Below, in pieces: positions 1 through 6,862 of a DNA stretch of 11,700 nt. A program made the translations under genes and the position numbers. The first letter of the stretch is position 1. Every line of letters starts with the position of its first letter. Below the pieces are notes generated by a model. The model did not search any database and was not told where the DNA came from. It was given only the letters and a program-made list of their open reading frames with translations. This DNA comes from JAKAIY01 sp036258195 (GTDB taxonomy: Bacteria > Chloroflexota > Ktedonobacteria > Ktedonobacterales > JADMIN01). The stretch covers positions 1 through 11,700 of the forward strand of contig DATAED010000158.1 in NCBI GenBank assembly GCA_036258195.1, in the 5' to 3' direction.

Positions 1-53
1 TAAGCGCCAGCATGGCGCAGGTCGCGCTTGAGTTGGCGAATCTTGCGCGGCAT
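1..53 (-). CDS. Partial small protein, N-terminus only; HicA-like toxin candidate
   Basis: On the minus strand an ATG at 53-51 follows a strong ribosome binding site (GAGGGAG, 5 nt spacer) and opens a frame that reads MPRKIRQLKRDLRHAGA before leaving the window. The last two bases are TA, so the next codon is Tyr or a stop and the frame cannot be followed further. The start resembles the N-terminus of short HicA-family proteins (MPRKIREL...L..AGF), the mRNA-interferase toxins of type II HicAB systems. In that family the first helix is followed by a GSH motif carrying the catalytic His, which would lie outside this window. It is co-directional with the Xre/MmyB gene, 62 nt downstream of that gene's stop. 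What is seen is a start codon, a ribosome binding site and 17 codons. The family assignment is inference from a very short stretch. Confidence 0.45.
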   Translation of the reverse strand, partial: MPRKIRQLKRDLRHAGA

Positions 54-115
54 GACATCTCCCTCACAGGATGTTGTGGCCCAGTTTACCACACCTGTCC
101 GCTCACACCCTCCAG

Positions 116-988
116 CTACTCGCCCGCTGCGCCCTCGCCATTGGCGGCGCGCTGCCAGCCGTTGGCGGCGAAGATCGCCAGCGTCTGCTGGTCACCGGGG
201 ACGTAGGTGACGATGCTGTAGTCGGAGGAGCCGCTGAAGATGGTGATGGTGGTGCGCAAGGCCAGCACGCCCAGCCGCGAGTGGCGCATGTGAAAGACGA
301 AGCTCGGCGCCGTCACCGAGGGCGCTTCCGATGAATTGGCGATGCGGGTGAAGTCGGGCATGGCGCGCAGCGAGCGCCACATCGCTCGGTATTCCGGCAG
401 GAAGGTGATGCTGCGCGTGTTGTGCTTGAAGTCGGCCAGCATGCGCCGCGCCAGCGCCTCCCACGGACGGAAACGTCCGCGATAGGCGGGATCGAAGACG
501 ATGGCCAGCAGATTGGCGCTATGCGAGGCAAGCGCCTCCTCGTCCAGCTCGAAGAGCTCGGCGGCGGGCTTGTTCCACGCGGCGACCTGCCAGAGGCGAT
601 CCAGGCTGTGCGCAGGGAAGGCGGTATTGTGCACCAGCAGCGCCGCCAGCTCGCGCTGATCGAACAGGTCGAGCTGGTCTGGCTCATCTTCCATCTGCTC
701 GCCCGTCAGCCGCGTGAAGGCCTGCGCGAGTTCTCGCCGCTCGGCGCCGTGCGTCTCCAGCGCCCGCGCCAGCGCCCGCGCCACCTTGGCGGAGGGACGC
801 GCCCGCTGTCCCGTCTCGATATGGTAGACGTAGGTGCGCGAGAGGCGCGCCGCCCGCGCGAGCTGCCCCTGCGAGAGGCCGCGCGCCTGCCGTAGCTGCG
901 CGATCAGCGCGCCGAACTCCTCTGGCTCGCTCTCGATGGCGCCTGCCCTGTTCGCGCCCGCTTTGTCTGATGTTCTGCGTGTCGTCAT
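116..988 (-). CDS. Xre-family transcriptional regulator with MmyB-like ligand-binding domain
   Basis: A 290-residue DNA-binding regulator. Residues about 26-80 form an Xre/Cro helix-turn-helix, with LRQARGLSQGQLARAARLS and then TYVYHIETGQRARPS as the recognition region. Residues about 115-275 match the MmyB-like ligand-binding domain (PAS-like fold) that often follows such an HTH: DRLWQVAAWNKPAAELF, a NLLAIVFDP block, PWEALARRM, and near the end HSRLGVLALRTTITIF and YVPGD. Members of this family are thought to sense small hydrophobic ligands, but neither ligand nor target can be read here. A GTG at 1018 would add 10 residues, but it has no good ribosome binding site. The ATG at 988 lies downstream of AAAGGAG (10 nt spacer) placed inside the end of the upstream phosphatase gene and begins 4 nt after that gene's TGA, so translation is probably coupled. 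It is transcribed with the phosphatase, divergently from the fad operon. Control of the fad genes is possible but not shown. Confidence 0.88.
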   Translation of the reverse strand: MTTRRTSDKAGANRAGAIESEPEEFGALIAQLRQARGLSQGQLARAARLSRTYVYHIETGQRARPSAKVARALARALETHGAERRELAQAFTRLTGEQMEDEPDQLDLFDQRELAALLVHNTAFPAHSLDRLWQVAAWNKPAAELFELDEEALASHSANLLAIVFDPAYRGRFRPWEALARRMLADFKHNTRSITFLPEYRAMWRSLRAMPDFTRIANSSEAPSVTAPSFVFHMRHSRLGVLALRTTITIFSGSSDYSIVTYVPGDQQTLAIFAANGWQRAANGEGAAGE

Positions 989-992
989 CGCC

Positions 993-1733
993 TCAAGACT
1001 CCTTTGAAGATGATTCACCTTCGAGCAGGTCGAGTGTCTCCCAGAGCGAGCAGATAACCCGCCAGGGCTGCGTCCCTCCCGTCACTGCTGTCTTGCCATC
1101 GCGTCGCAGCAGCACGCTGCGCAGGCCAGCGGCGTTGGCTCCGGCGATGTCGGTCGCCAGCGTGTCGCCGACATACAGGCAGTTCGCTGGAGCGCAACCT
1201 GCCGCCGCCAGCGCAGGCGCGAAGGCGCGCGGGTCGGGCTTGCGATAGCCCGTCGCATCAGAGATCCAGCAGCCATCGAGCAGCGCCAGCAGCGCCAGCC
1301 GCTCGACTTTCGTGCGCTGGCTGTCGCTGTGGGCGTCGTCCGCGCCATTGGTAATGACGCCGACGAAGGCGCCGCGCTCGCGCAGCGCCGCCAGCGCCGC
1401 CACGTCGTCGAAGCGGCGCAGGTAGGCCAATTGCGTCTCGCCCAGCAGCGCGTCGAGCTGATCGGCCAGCGCGCCATCGGGATCAGCCACGCCAGCGACG
1501 GTCAGCGTGCGGCGGAAACGCAGCGCGCGTACCTCGGCCATCCGTAGAGCGCCCGCCTCAAGCTGCGGCATGAGTTCCGCGTGCGCCGCAGCCCAGGCGC
1601 GCTGCAGCGCCTCCATCGAGAGTCCCGGCGCAGCGGCCAACGCCCGCTCGAACGCGGCCTGGCGCCCGGTGGCAAAGGCGGGCGCGGCGTCGCAGAGCGT
1701 GTCATCCAGATCAAAGAAGACGGCGCGTTCCAC
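993..1733 (-). CDS. HAD-superfamily hydrolase (phosphatase, class I cap)
   Basis: A 246-residue cytosolic hydrolase of the haloacid dehalogenase superfamily with all four motifs. Motif I is FFDLDDTLCD (nucleophile D8, acid/base D10), motif II is VITNG (T128), motif III is GYRKPDP (K165), and motif IV is YVGDTLATDIAGA (D190, D195). The helical region between motifs I and II (about residues 15-105) is a C1-type cap, as in YjjG-like nucleotidases, phosphoglycolate phosphatases and REG-2-like proteins. The exact substrate cannot be told. I chose the GTG at 1733 because AGGAG lies 5 nt upstream and motif I then begins at residue 7, normal for the family. A longer reading from a GTG at 1814 would add 27 unlike residues and run through a candidate -10 box. 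Its TGA lies 4 nt before the start of the regulator gene, forming a two-gene unit. Confidence 0.88.
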   Translation of the reverse strand: MERAVFFDLDDTLCDAAPAFATGRQAAFERALAAAPGLSMEALQRAWAAAHAELMPQLEAGALRMAEVRALRFRRTLTVAGVADPDGALADQLDALLGETQLAYLRRFDDVAALAALRERGAFVGVITNGADDAHSDSQRTKVERLALLALLDGCWISDATGYRKPDPRAFAPALAAAGCAPANCLYVGDTLATDIAGANAAGLRSVLLRRDGKTAVTGGTQPWRVICSLWETLDLLEGESSSKES

Positions 1734-1805
1734 TCGCTCTCCTGTGCACTCTTCTCCGGCGCGCCGCGTTTCAACGGCGGTCGCTCGATATGTTAGCCAG
1801 ATACC

Positions 1806-1836
1806 AGTATACACCCAAAAAGTCGTTAGCTGGCAA
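1806..1836 (-). promoter_or_regulatory. Candidate sigma-70-type promoter for the HAD phosphatase-regulator unit
   Basis: On the minus strand TTGCCA (1836-1831) and TATACT (1811-1806) each match five of six bases of the -35 and -10 consensus, with a 19-nt spacer, slightly long. The expected start point near 1799 would give a leader of about 65 nt before the GTG at 1733. This is seen by eye only; the spacing and the base composition of this unusually AT-rich gap make it plausible, not proven. Confidence 0.4.
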
Positions 1837-1855
1837 CTGCGCAGGACGGAAAATT

Positions 1856-1867
1856 GGGCGATATACT
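1856..1867 (+). promoter_or_regulatory. Candidate -10 region for the fad operon
   Basis: TATACT at 1862-1867 inside GGGCGATATACT lies 44 nt upstream of the fadD start and matches five of six bases of a -10 box. I see no convincing -35 at the expected 16-18 nt upstream, so an activator or another sigma factor may be involved. A very similar GGCGATATAGT lies upstream of the TMEM175-type gene. The whole divergent gap 1734-1911 is the only clear control region for the long plus-strand run. Confidence 0.35.
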
Positions 1868-1911
1868 GCCACTATCCGAAAGCCCCCTTTCGCTCAAAGA
1901 GGAGTGCCGCA

Positions 1912-3735
1912 ATGGAAGAAGGCTTCTCTCCACCCATCCCATCTGGCGCCACGCCCGCGCAGCCGCAGGCTACCGTCGCTGCGGCCAGCGAGCATGGCGA
2001 CCATCCCTGGCTCGCGCACTACTCCGCCAGCGTCCCAGCCACCGTCACCATCCCAGAGCAATCGCTGGGCTGGCTGCTGGACGAAGCGACTCGCACGTCG
2101 AGCGCCTACACCGCCATCGAGTATTACGGCACGCGCATTAGCTACGCGCAGTTCTCGTCGCTGGCCGACCGCTTCGCACGTGCGCTGGCGCGGCTGGGGG
2201 TCAAGCGCGGGGATCGTGTGGCGATCAGTCTGCCGAACATCCCGCAGTTTCCGATTGCCTTCTATGGCGCCATCAAGGCCGGGGCAGTGGTCGTACCGAC
2301 CAACCCGCTCTACAAGCCGCACGAGCTGGAGCATCAGCTCAACGACTCCGGCGCGAAGGTCATCGTGATGGTCGACCAGCTCTATCATGTGCTGGCCGAT
2401 GTGCGGGCGCACACGCTGGTCGAGCATGTCGTCCTGGCGGGCGTGGCGGACTACTTCCCACTGCCGCTGGCGCTGGCCTATCGGGCGCGCACGGCGCTCA
2501 CCTCGCGCCATCAGCCGCACGCCGACCCGCAGGTGGTACGCGCCGACAAGACCATCCACCAGTTCAAGGATCTGCTCGGCCATGCTAGCGATAGCAAGGG
2601 CTTCGAGGTCTATCCGCTGCCAGAGCCAGCCAGGCCAGATGATCTGGCGCTGCTGCAATACACCGGCGGCACGACGGGCGTCGCCAAGGGCGCCATGCTG
2701 ACACATCGCAACCTGATGGCGAACGCGGCGCAGTGCCTGGCGTGGAACGAGGATCCGCCGGAGAAGAAGCACATCACACTCTGCGTCGCGCCGTTCTTCC
2801 ACGTCTATGGGCTGACTGTCTGCATGAACATGACGATGCTGGCGGCCTCGACGATGGTACTGCTGCCGCGCTTCACCGTCGAGGATACGCTGAAGGCTAT
2901 CGAGAAATATCGCCCCGATCTCTTCCCCGGCGCGCCGACGATGTATCTGGCGCTGGCGCGCGAGGCGGAGCGCAAGCATCGCGACCTCAGCTCGATCAAG
3001 GCGTGCATCAGCGGGTCGGCGCCGCTGCCCGCCGAGGTGCAGCGGCGCTTCGAGGCGATCTCTGGCGCGAAGGTGGTGGAGGGCTACGGTCTAACGGAAG
3101 CCTCGCCCGTGACGCACTGCAATCCCGTCTATGGCGACAATCGCAACGGCACGATTGGCTTGCCAGTGTCCAGCACCGACGCCGCCATTCTGGTGGGCGA
3201 GAGCTGGGAGTTCGCGCCGCAGGGCGAGCTTGGCGAGATCGCCGTGCGCGGGCCGCAGGTGATGCTGGGTTACTGGAATCGTCCCGACGAGACAGCCAAC
3301 GTGCTGCGCGATGGCTGGCTGCGCACGGGCGACATCGGCCAGATGGACGCCGACGGCTATTTCAAGGTCGTCGATCGCGCCAAGGATCTGATCATCGCCA
3401 GCGGCTACAACATTTATCCGCGTGAGGTGGAGGATGCGCTGTACGCCAACCCGAAGGTGCTGGAGGCGGCGGTCGCGGGCATCCCAGACGAGTATCGCGG
3501 CGAGACGGTGCGCGCCTACATCGTCGTCAAGCCCGGCGAGCATCTGACCGCCGAGGAGCTGGACAAGTGGTGTCGCGACCAGCTCGCCGTCTACAAAGTA
3601 CCCAAGTCGTATGAGTTCCGCGAGTCGCTGCCCAAGACGGTGATCGGCAAGGTGCTGCGCCGCCAACTGCGCGATGAGACGCTGGCCGCCCAGCGCGCGC
3701 AGGCCGAGCAGAGTCAGCAGGAGAAGCTGGCGTAG
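1912..3735 (+). CDS. fadD: Long-chain fatty acid-CoA ligase
   Basis: A 607-residue AMP-forming acyl-CoA synthetase of the ANL superfamily. It activates fatty acids with ATP and CoA and so feeds beta-oxidation. Visible motifs are the phosphate-binding loop YTGGTTGVAKG (250-260), the adenine-binding GYGLTEASP (391-399), GWLRTGDIG with the ribose-binding Asp (468-476), the hinge and fatty-acyl signature region VDRAKDLIIASGYNIYPREVE (487-507), and the C-terminal catalytic lysine in KTVIGKVLRR (K580). Length is a little above the typical 510-570; the extra lies in a Pro/Ala-rich N-terminus (1-30) and a 180-215 insert before the P-loop domain. The ATG at 1912 has a strong AAAGAGGAG at 1896-1904 with a 7-nt spacer. 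The frame is open further upstream only because it runs antisense to the phosphatase gene. It is the first gene of the fad run, followed by a palindrome 8 nt after its stop. Chain-length preference cannot be read. Confidence 0.93.
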   Translation: MEEGFSPPIPSGATPAQPQATVAAASEHGDHPWLAHYSASVPATVTIPEQSLGWLLDEATRTSSAYTAIEYYGTRISYAQFSSLADRFARALARLGVKRGDRVAISLPNIPQFPIAFYGAIKAGAVVVPTNPLYKPHELEHQLNDSGAKVIVMVDQLYHVLADVRAHTLVEHVVLAGVADYFPLPLALAYRARTALTSRHQPHADPQVVRADKTIHQFKDLLGHASDSKGFEVYPLPEPARPDDLALLQYTGGTTGVAKGAMLTHRNLMANAAQCLAWNEDPPEKKHITLCVAPFFHVYGLTVCMNMTMLAASTMVLLPRFTVEDTLKAIEKYRPDLFPGAPTMYLALAREAERKHRDLSSIKACISGSAPLPAEVQRRFEAISGAKVVEGYGLTEASPVTHCNPVYGDNRNGTIGLPVSSTDAAILVGESWEFAPQGELGEIAVRGPQVMLGYWNRPDETANVLRDGWLRTGDIGQMDADGYFKVVDRAKDLIIASGYNIYPREVEDALYANPKVLEAAVAGIPDEYRGETVRAYIVVKPGEHLTAEELDKWCRDQLAVYKVPKSYEFRESLPKTVIGKVLRRQLRDETLAAQRAQAEQSQQEKLA

Positions 3736-3743
3736 AAGGCGCG

Positions 3744-3874
3744 ACCTCACCCCCAGCCCCCTCTCCCGCGAGGAGAGGGGGAGCCGGAAAGGCGTTCAGA
3801 CAGGTGATACGCTGCCCTGCGCCGCAATCCTGGTCTGGGTTCCACCTCCCTCGGAGGGGGTCAGGGGGAGAGGT
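3744..3874. repeat. GC-rich inverted repeat between fadD and fadE (copy 1)
   Basis: The left arm starts ACCTCACCCCCAGCCCC 8 nt after the fadD stop and contains a perfect hairpin, CCCCCTCTCC (3757-3766), loop CGCGA, GGAGAGGGGG (3772-3781). The right arm (about 3843-3874) is a diverged inverted copy ending GGGGGAGAGGT, with its own CCTCC/GGAGG hairpin. About 60 nt of unique sequence separates the arms. Copies 2 and 3 lie downstream in the same operon. No encoded protein is seen. The remaining gap to fadE (3875-3950) holds only the fadE translation start region. Confidence 0.85.
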
Positions 3875-3919
3875 TCCGGCAGCAATAGAGAGCAGATAGC
3901 GTATGGGAGCATCAATCAC

Positions 3920-3941
3920 GCATGACCCCATGCAGGAGGAG
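3920..3941 (+). promoter_or_regulatory. fadE ribosome binding site abutted by a small hairpin
   Basis: AGGAGGAG at 3934-3941 lies 9 nt before the ATG at 3951 and fixes that start rather than the upstream in-frame ATGs at 3903 and 3930. A short hairpin, GCATG-ACCC-CATGC (3920-3933), sits immediately 5' of this site. It may only keep the site open or be chance; the stem is five pairs. Confidence 0.45.
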
Positions 3942-3950
3942 TCCGAGCGT

Positions 3951-5729
3951 ATGGCGACCGAGACGAATAAGCAGACTGGCGCGAGCTTTCTCACCACCCC
4001 GGTGACCAGCGCCGACTTCCTCACCCTGGAAAAGCTCACCGACGAGCAGCGCGAGATTCGCGACTCGGCGGCGACCTTCATTCAGCGCGAGGTGCTGCCC
4101 AAGACTGACCAGATCGACGCGCAGGAGCCAGGGCTGATGCCCGCGCTGCTGAAAGAGGCGGGCGAGCAGGGACTGCTGATGATCGATGTGCCAGAGGAGT
4201 ACGGCGGCGCCGACCTCGGCATGATCGTGAGCGCGCTGGTGGCGCAGCAGATGCGCCAGGCGTCGTTTGCGGTGGCGCAGGGCGCACACACTACCATCGG
4301 CACGCTACCCATCGTCTTCTACGGCACGGATGAGCAGAAGCAGAAGTACCTGCCGAAGCTGGCCACTGGCGAATTGATCGGCGCGTATGCGCTGACCGAG
4401 CCGGGCGTCGGCTCCGATGCCATGAGCATCCGCACGCGAGCGACGCTCTCGCCCGACGGCAAGCATTACATCCTGAACGGCGCGAAGCAATGGATCTCGA
4501 ACGCAGGCTTCGCCGATGTGATGGTCGTCTTCGCCAAGGTGGACGACACCAAGCACAGCGCCTTCATCGTCGAGTCGGCCTGGAAGGGCGTCTCGACCGG
4601 CGCCGAGGAGAAGAAGGTCGGCATCAAGGGGTCGTCCACGCGCACGGTCTACTTCGACAACGTCGAGGTACCCGTGGAGAACGCGCTGGGCGAGATCGGC
4701 AAGGGCTACAAGATCGCCTTCAACATCCTGAATATCGGGCGGCTGAAGCTGGGCGCTGGCACGTCGGGCGGGGCGCGCGCCGCGCTGGATATGGCGGCGA
4801 CCTATGCCAACGAGCGCAAGGCGTTCGGGAAGTCGCTCTCGGACTTCGGCATGATCAAGAAGAAGCTGGCCTACATGGCCGCCGATGTCTACGCCGCCGA
4901 GGCGCTGGCCTTCCGCACGGTGGGGCTGGTGGAGGATGCGCGGCTGGCGGCTGGCGCCGACCGCATGGCACAGTTGGCCGCCATCGAGGAGTACGCCATC
5001 GAGTGCTCCATCGCCAAGGTCTATTGCTCCGAGGCGCTCAGCCGCTCGGTGGATGAGGGTGTGCAGGTCTTCGGTGGCTACGGCTTCATGGATGAGTACC
5101 CCATCTCGCACGCCTGGCGCGACTCGCGCATCAATCGCATCTTCGAGGGCACCAACGAGGTCAATCGGCTGGTGGCCGCTGGCACGCTCTTCCGCCGCGC
5201 GATGGAGAACAAGGTCGATCTGTTCTCGATTTTCCCGGAGATCGAGACGCAGGTGTCGAGCGGCCAGGCGCCCGACTTCGCCGGAGCCGGGACGCCCGCC
5301 GAGCTGCGCGACACGGTGAATCTGGCCGAGCGGCTCAAGCGCGCCGCCATCTATAGCGTGATGAAGGGCGCGATGAAGTTCATGGCGACGATGCAGGACG
5401 AGCAGGAGTTCCTGGAGTACGCCGCCAACCAGCTCATCGCCGCCTTCGCCGTGGATAGCGCCGTGGCTCGCGCGCTGGCCGCTGCCCACGCTGGCGCGGC
5501 TGACGCCCACACCCACGCGCTGCTGGCCCAGATCGCCACGATCAACCTCGTGCGCGAGGCCCGCGCCGCGATGGAGGGCGCGCTGACGATGGCCTTCGAG
5601 GGCGACGAGCGCAAGGCCGAGCTGGCCAGGGCGCGCGCCTATCTGGGCGACCCGGAGGCCGACATCGTGCCGCTCCAGCGCGAGCTGGCGGGCATTGTCA
5701 GCGCGGCCAGCGGCTACCCACTGAAGTAG
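3951..5729 (+). CDS. fadE: Acyl-CoA dehydrogenase, VLCAD/FadE type with C-terminal extension
   Basis: A 592-residue FAD-dependent acyl-CoA dehydrogenase, first oxidation step of the beta-oxidation spiral (acyl-CoA to trans-2-enoyl-CoA). The all-alpha N-domain covers about 30-145. The beta domain begins with YALTEPGVGSDA (146-157), the flavin/substrate-binding signature, followed by QWISNAGFAD. The C-terminal catalytic domain holds VQVFGGYGFMDEYP and RIFEGTNEVNRL, whose Glu (E399) is the expected catalytic base. About 170 further residues follow this core (420-592), helical and Ala-rich. Such an extension is typical of very-long-chain dehydrogenases and of the about 594-residue FadE (YusJ) of Bacillus subtilis, and is absent from the usual 380-residue dehydrogenases. 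The start at 3951 is set by AGGAGGAG. Palindromic repeats flank the gene on both sides. No ETF genes are in the window, so electrons must pass to a partner encoded elsewhere. Confidence 0.93.
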   Translation: MATETNKQTGASFLTTPVTSADFLTLEKLTDEQREIRDSAATFIQREVLPKTDQIDAQEPGLMPALLKEAGEQGLLMIDVPEEYGGADLGMIVSALVAQQMRQASFAVAQGAHTTIGTLPIVFYGTDEQKQKYLPKLATGELIGAYALTEPGVGSDAMSIRTRATLSPDGKHYILNGAKQWISNAGFADVMVVFAKVDDTKHSAFIVESAWKGVSTGAEEKKVGIKGSSTRTVYFDNVEVPVENALGEIGKGYKIAFNILNIGRLKLGAGTSGGARAALDMAATYANERKAFGKSLSDFGMIKKKLAYMAADVYAAEALAFRTVGLVEDARLAAGADRMAQLAAIEEYAIECSIAKVYCSEALSRSVDEGVQVFGGYGFMDEYPISHAWRDSRINRIFEGTNEVNRLVAAGTLFRRAMENKVDLFSIFPEIETQVSSGQAPDFAGAGTPAELRDTVNLAERLKRAAIYSVMKGAMKFMATMQDEQEFLEYAANQLIAAFAVDSAVARALAAAHAGAADAHTHALLAQIATINLVREARAAMEGALTMAFEGDERKAELARARAYLGDPEADIVPLQRELAGIVSAASGYPLK

Positions 5730-5737
5730 TGGAGACG

Positions 5738-5825
5738 ACCTCACCCCCTAGCCCCCTCTCCCACGGGGAGAGGGGGAACCGGAAGCGTTCCTGGCTCCCC
5801 GCGGGAGAGGGGCTGGGGGTGAGGT
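5738..5825. repeat. GC-rich inverted repeat between fadE and thioesterase gene (copy 2)
   Basis: The best-preserved copy. The left arm (5738-5770, ACCTCACCCCCTAGCC...) and right arm (5795-5825, ...GGGGCTGGGGGTGAGGT) are near-perfect inverted repeats around a 24-nt centre. Within the left half is a perfect 11-bp hairpin, CCCCCTCTCCC (5752-5762), loop ACG, GGGAGAGGGGG (5766-5776). The right half has a small CTCCC-CGC-GGGAG hairpin. It starts 8 nt after the fadE stop and ends 25 nt before the next start. There is no T-run, so a standard intrinsic terminator is unlikely. Confidence 0.9.
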
Positions 5826-5850
5826 TCCCAGATTCAGGGAGGGCTGCGCC

Positions 5851-6327
5851 ATGCTGGACGCCGCAGCGATAAACAGAATATTGGCCGAAACCGTGCCATT
5901 CAACGCGCACATGGGGCCGGTGGTGGAGTCCGTCACGCCGGAGCGCTCGACGGTGATTCTGCCGGAGTCGCCGGAGCGGCTCAATCATGTTGGAACCACG
6001 CATGCGGTGGCGCAGTTTGGGCTGGGCGAGGTGACATCCGGTGCGCTGACTGCCGCGGCCTTCTGGGATTTGCAGCATCAGGGCTATGCGCCGGTCGTCA
6101 CCAGCGCCTCCGTCACGTATCACAAGCCGGCGCGCGGCCAACTGCGTGGCGAGGCTGAGCTATCCGCCGACGAGCAGGCGCGCATTCGCAATGAGATCGC
6201 GGCGGGCGGGCGACCGCGCTTCACCATCGACGTGCGGCTCTTCGATCAGCAGGGGACGCTCACCACCGAGCTGCGCTTCGAGTGGCTGCTGCTCGCGCCA
6301 CGCGCCGAAACGACGCCGCAGGGTTAG
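5851..6327 (+). CDS. Hot-dog fold thioesterase-like protein (PaaI/DUF4442 type)
   Basis: A 158-residue protein with a single hot-dog-like domain. The segment ERLNHVGTTHAVAQFGLGEV (residues 42-61) has the Asn-His...Gly...His/Ala pattern that starts the long central helix of PaaI/DUF4442 thioesterases. The later SASVTYHKPARGQLRGEAEL (about 86-105) and a final strand ELRFEWLLLAP are the usual beta strands. Members hydrolyse or bind acyl-CoA. The precise substrate is not readable and the catalytic residues of this subfamily are not firmly known to me. The ATG at 5851 has AGGGAGGG about 7 nt upstream. The next gene starts only 13 nt after its stop, so the two are surely co-translated. Its place between fadE and fadA suggests release of stalled acyl- or enoyl-CoA. 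Confidence in the fold is good, in the activity moderate. Confidence 0.8.
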   Translation: MLDAAAINRILAETVPFNAHMGPVVESVTPERSTVILPESPERLNHVGTTHAVAQFGLGEVTSGALTAAAFWDLQHQGYAPVVTSASVTYHKPARGQLRGEAELSADEQARIRNEIAAGGRPRFTIDVRLFDQQGTLTTELRFEWLLLAPRAETTPQG

Positions 6328-6340
6328 AAGGCACATGCGC

Positions 6341-6862
6341 ATGGCTGAATCGTGGCGCACGCGGCTGATGCGCTGGCGCTTCAACTGGTTTCCGGCCTAT
6401 CGCGGCACGGGCGCCTGGGTAGAGTACATCGCCAGCGATTGGCGCGAGGTGCGCATCCGGCTGCCGCTCAACGTCCAGACTTACAACTACGTCGGCACGA
6501 TCTTCGGTGGCAGCATGTACGCGGCGGTCGATCCGTTCTACATGATTATGTTGATTCGCAATCTGGGCAAGGGCTATGTCGTGTGGGACAAGGCGGCCAC
6601 CATCCGCTTCAAGAAGCCGGGCCGCGCGACGCTCCATGCCCGCTTTGCGCTGGATGAGGCCGAGCTGAACGACATCCGCGCGGCGCTGGAGCAGGCGCGC
6701 TCGATTGATCGCGTCTACCGGGTCGAGCTGACCGACGCGCAGGGCGTTGTCTGCGCTGAAATTGACAAGGTGATCTATATTCGTCGCGCCGCCGATGCGA
6801 CGGTCGCGCCAGAGCAACGACAGAAAGAAGCGAGTACTCATGCCAGAAGCAGTGATCGTTAG
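6341..6862 (+). CDS. DUF4442 hot-dog thioesterase-like protein
   Basis: A 173-residue protein whose core matches the DUF4442 family: NYVGTIFGGSMYAAVDPFYM (49-68) at the start of the long hot-dog helix, then GKGYVVWDKAATIRFKKPG (77-94), a hallmark strand. It is expected to act on acyl-CoA or a related thioester; no biochemical role can be read. The last 25 residues are hydrophilic and outside the domain, and their coding overlaps the first 23 nt of fadA. Two in-frame ATGs exist, 6335 and 6341. The only ribosome-binding-like sequence, AGAAGG at 6326-6331, is 3 nt from the first and 9 nt from the second, so I take 6341. It differs clearly from the preceding thioesterase-like protein, so the pair looks like an old duplication or two independent recruits, not a recent tandem copy. 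Confidence 0.82.
   Translation: MAESWRTRLMRWRFNWFPAYRGTGAWVEYIASDWREVRIRLPLNVQTYNYVGTIFGGSMYAAVDPFYMIMLIRNLGKGYVVWDKAATIRFKKPGRATLHARFALDEAELNDIRAALEQARSIDRVYRVELTDAQGVVCAEIDKVIYIRRAADATVAPEQRQKEASTHARSSDR

Noticed and set aside
75..93. Possible terminator or operator hairpin between the regulator and the HicA-like gene (TGTGG...CCACA)
   Set aside because: The stem is only 5 bp with a 9-nt loop and no T-run, too weak to call.
1507..1911. N-terminal extension of fadD by 135 codons
   Set aside because: The extension is antisense to the HAD phosphatase and reads as Ser/Arg-rich noise. The ATG at 1912 has a strong ribosome binding site and fits the family length.
4305..5744. Antisense open frame of 479 codons opposite fadE
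   Set aside because: The same GC-bias shadow effect applies; there is no domain-like pattern, and the sense strand has all the acyl-CoA dehydrogenase motifs.
5738..5825. Intrinsic terminator after fadE
   Set aside because: The hairpins are strong but no T-run follows, and the next gene starts 25 nt later in an apparent operon. Partial attenuation cannot be excluded.
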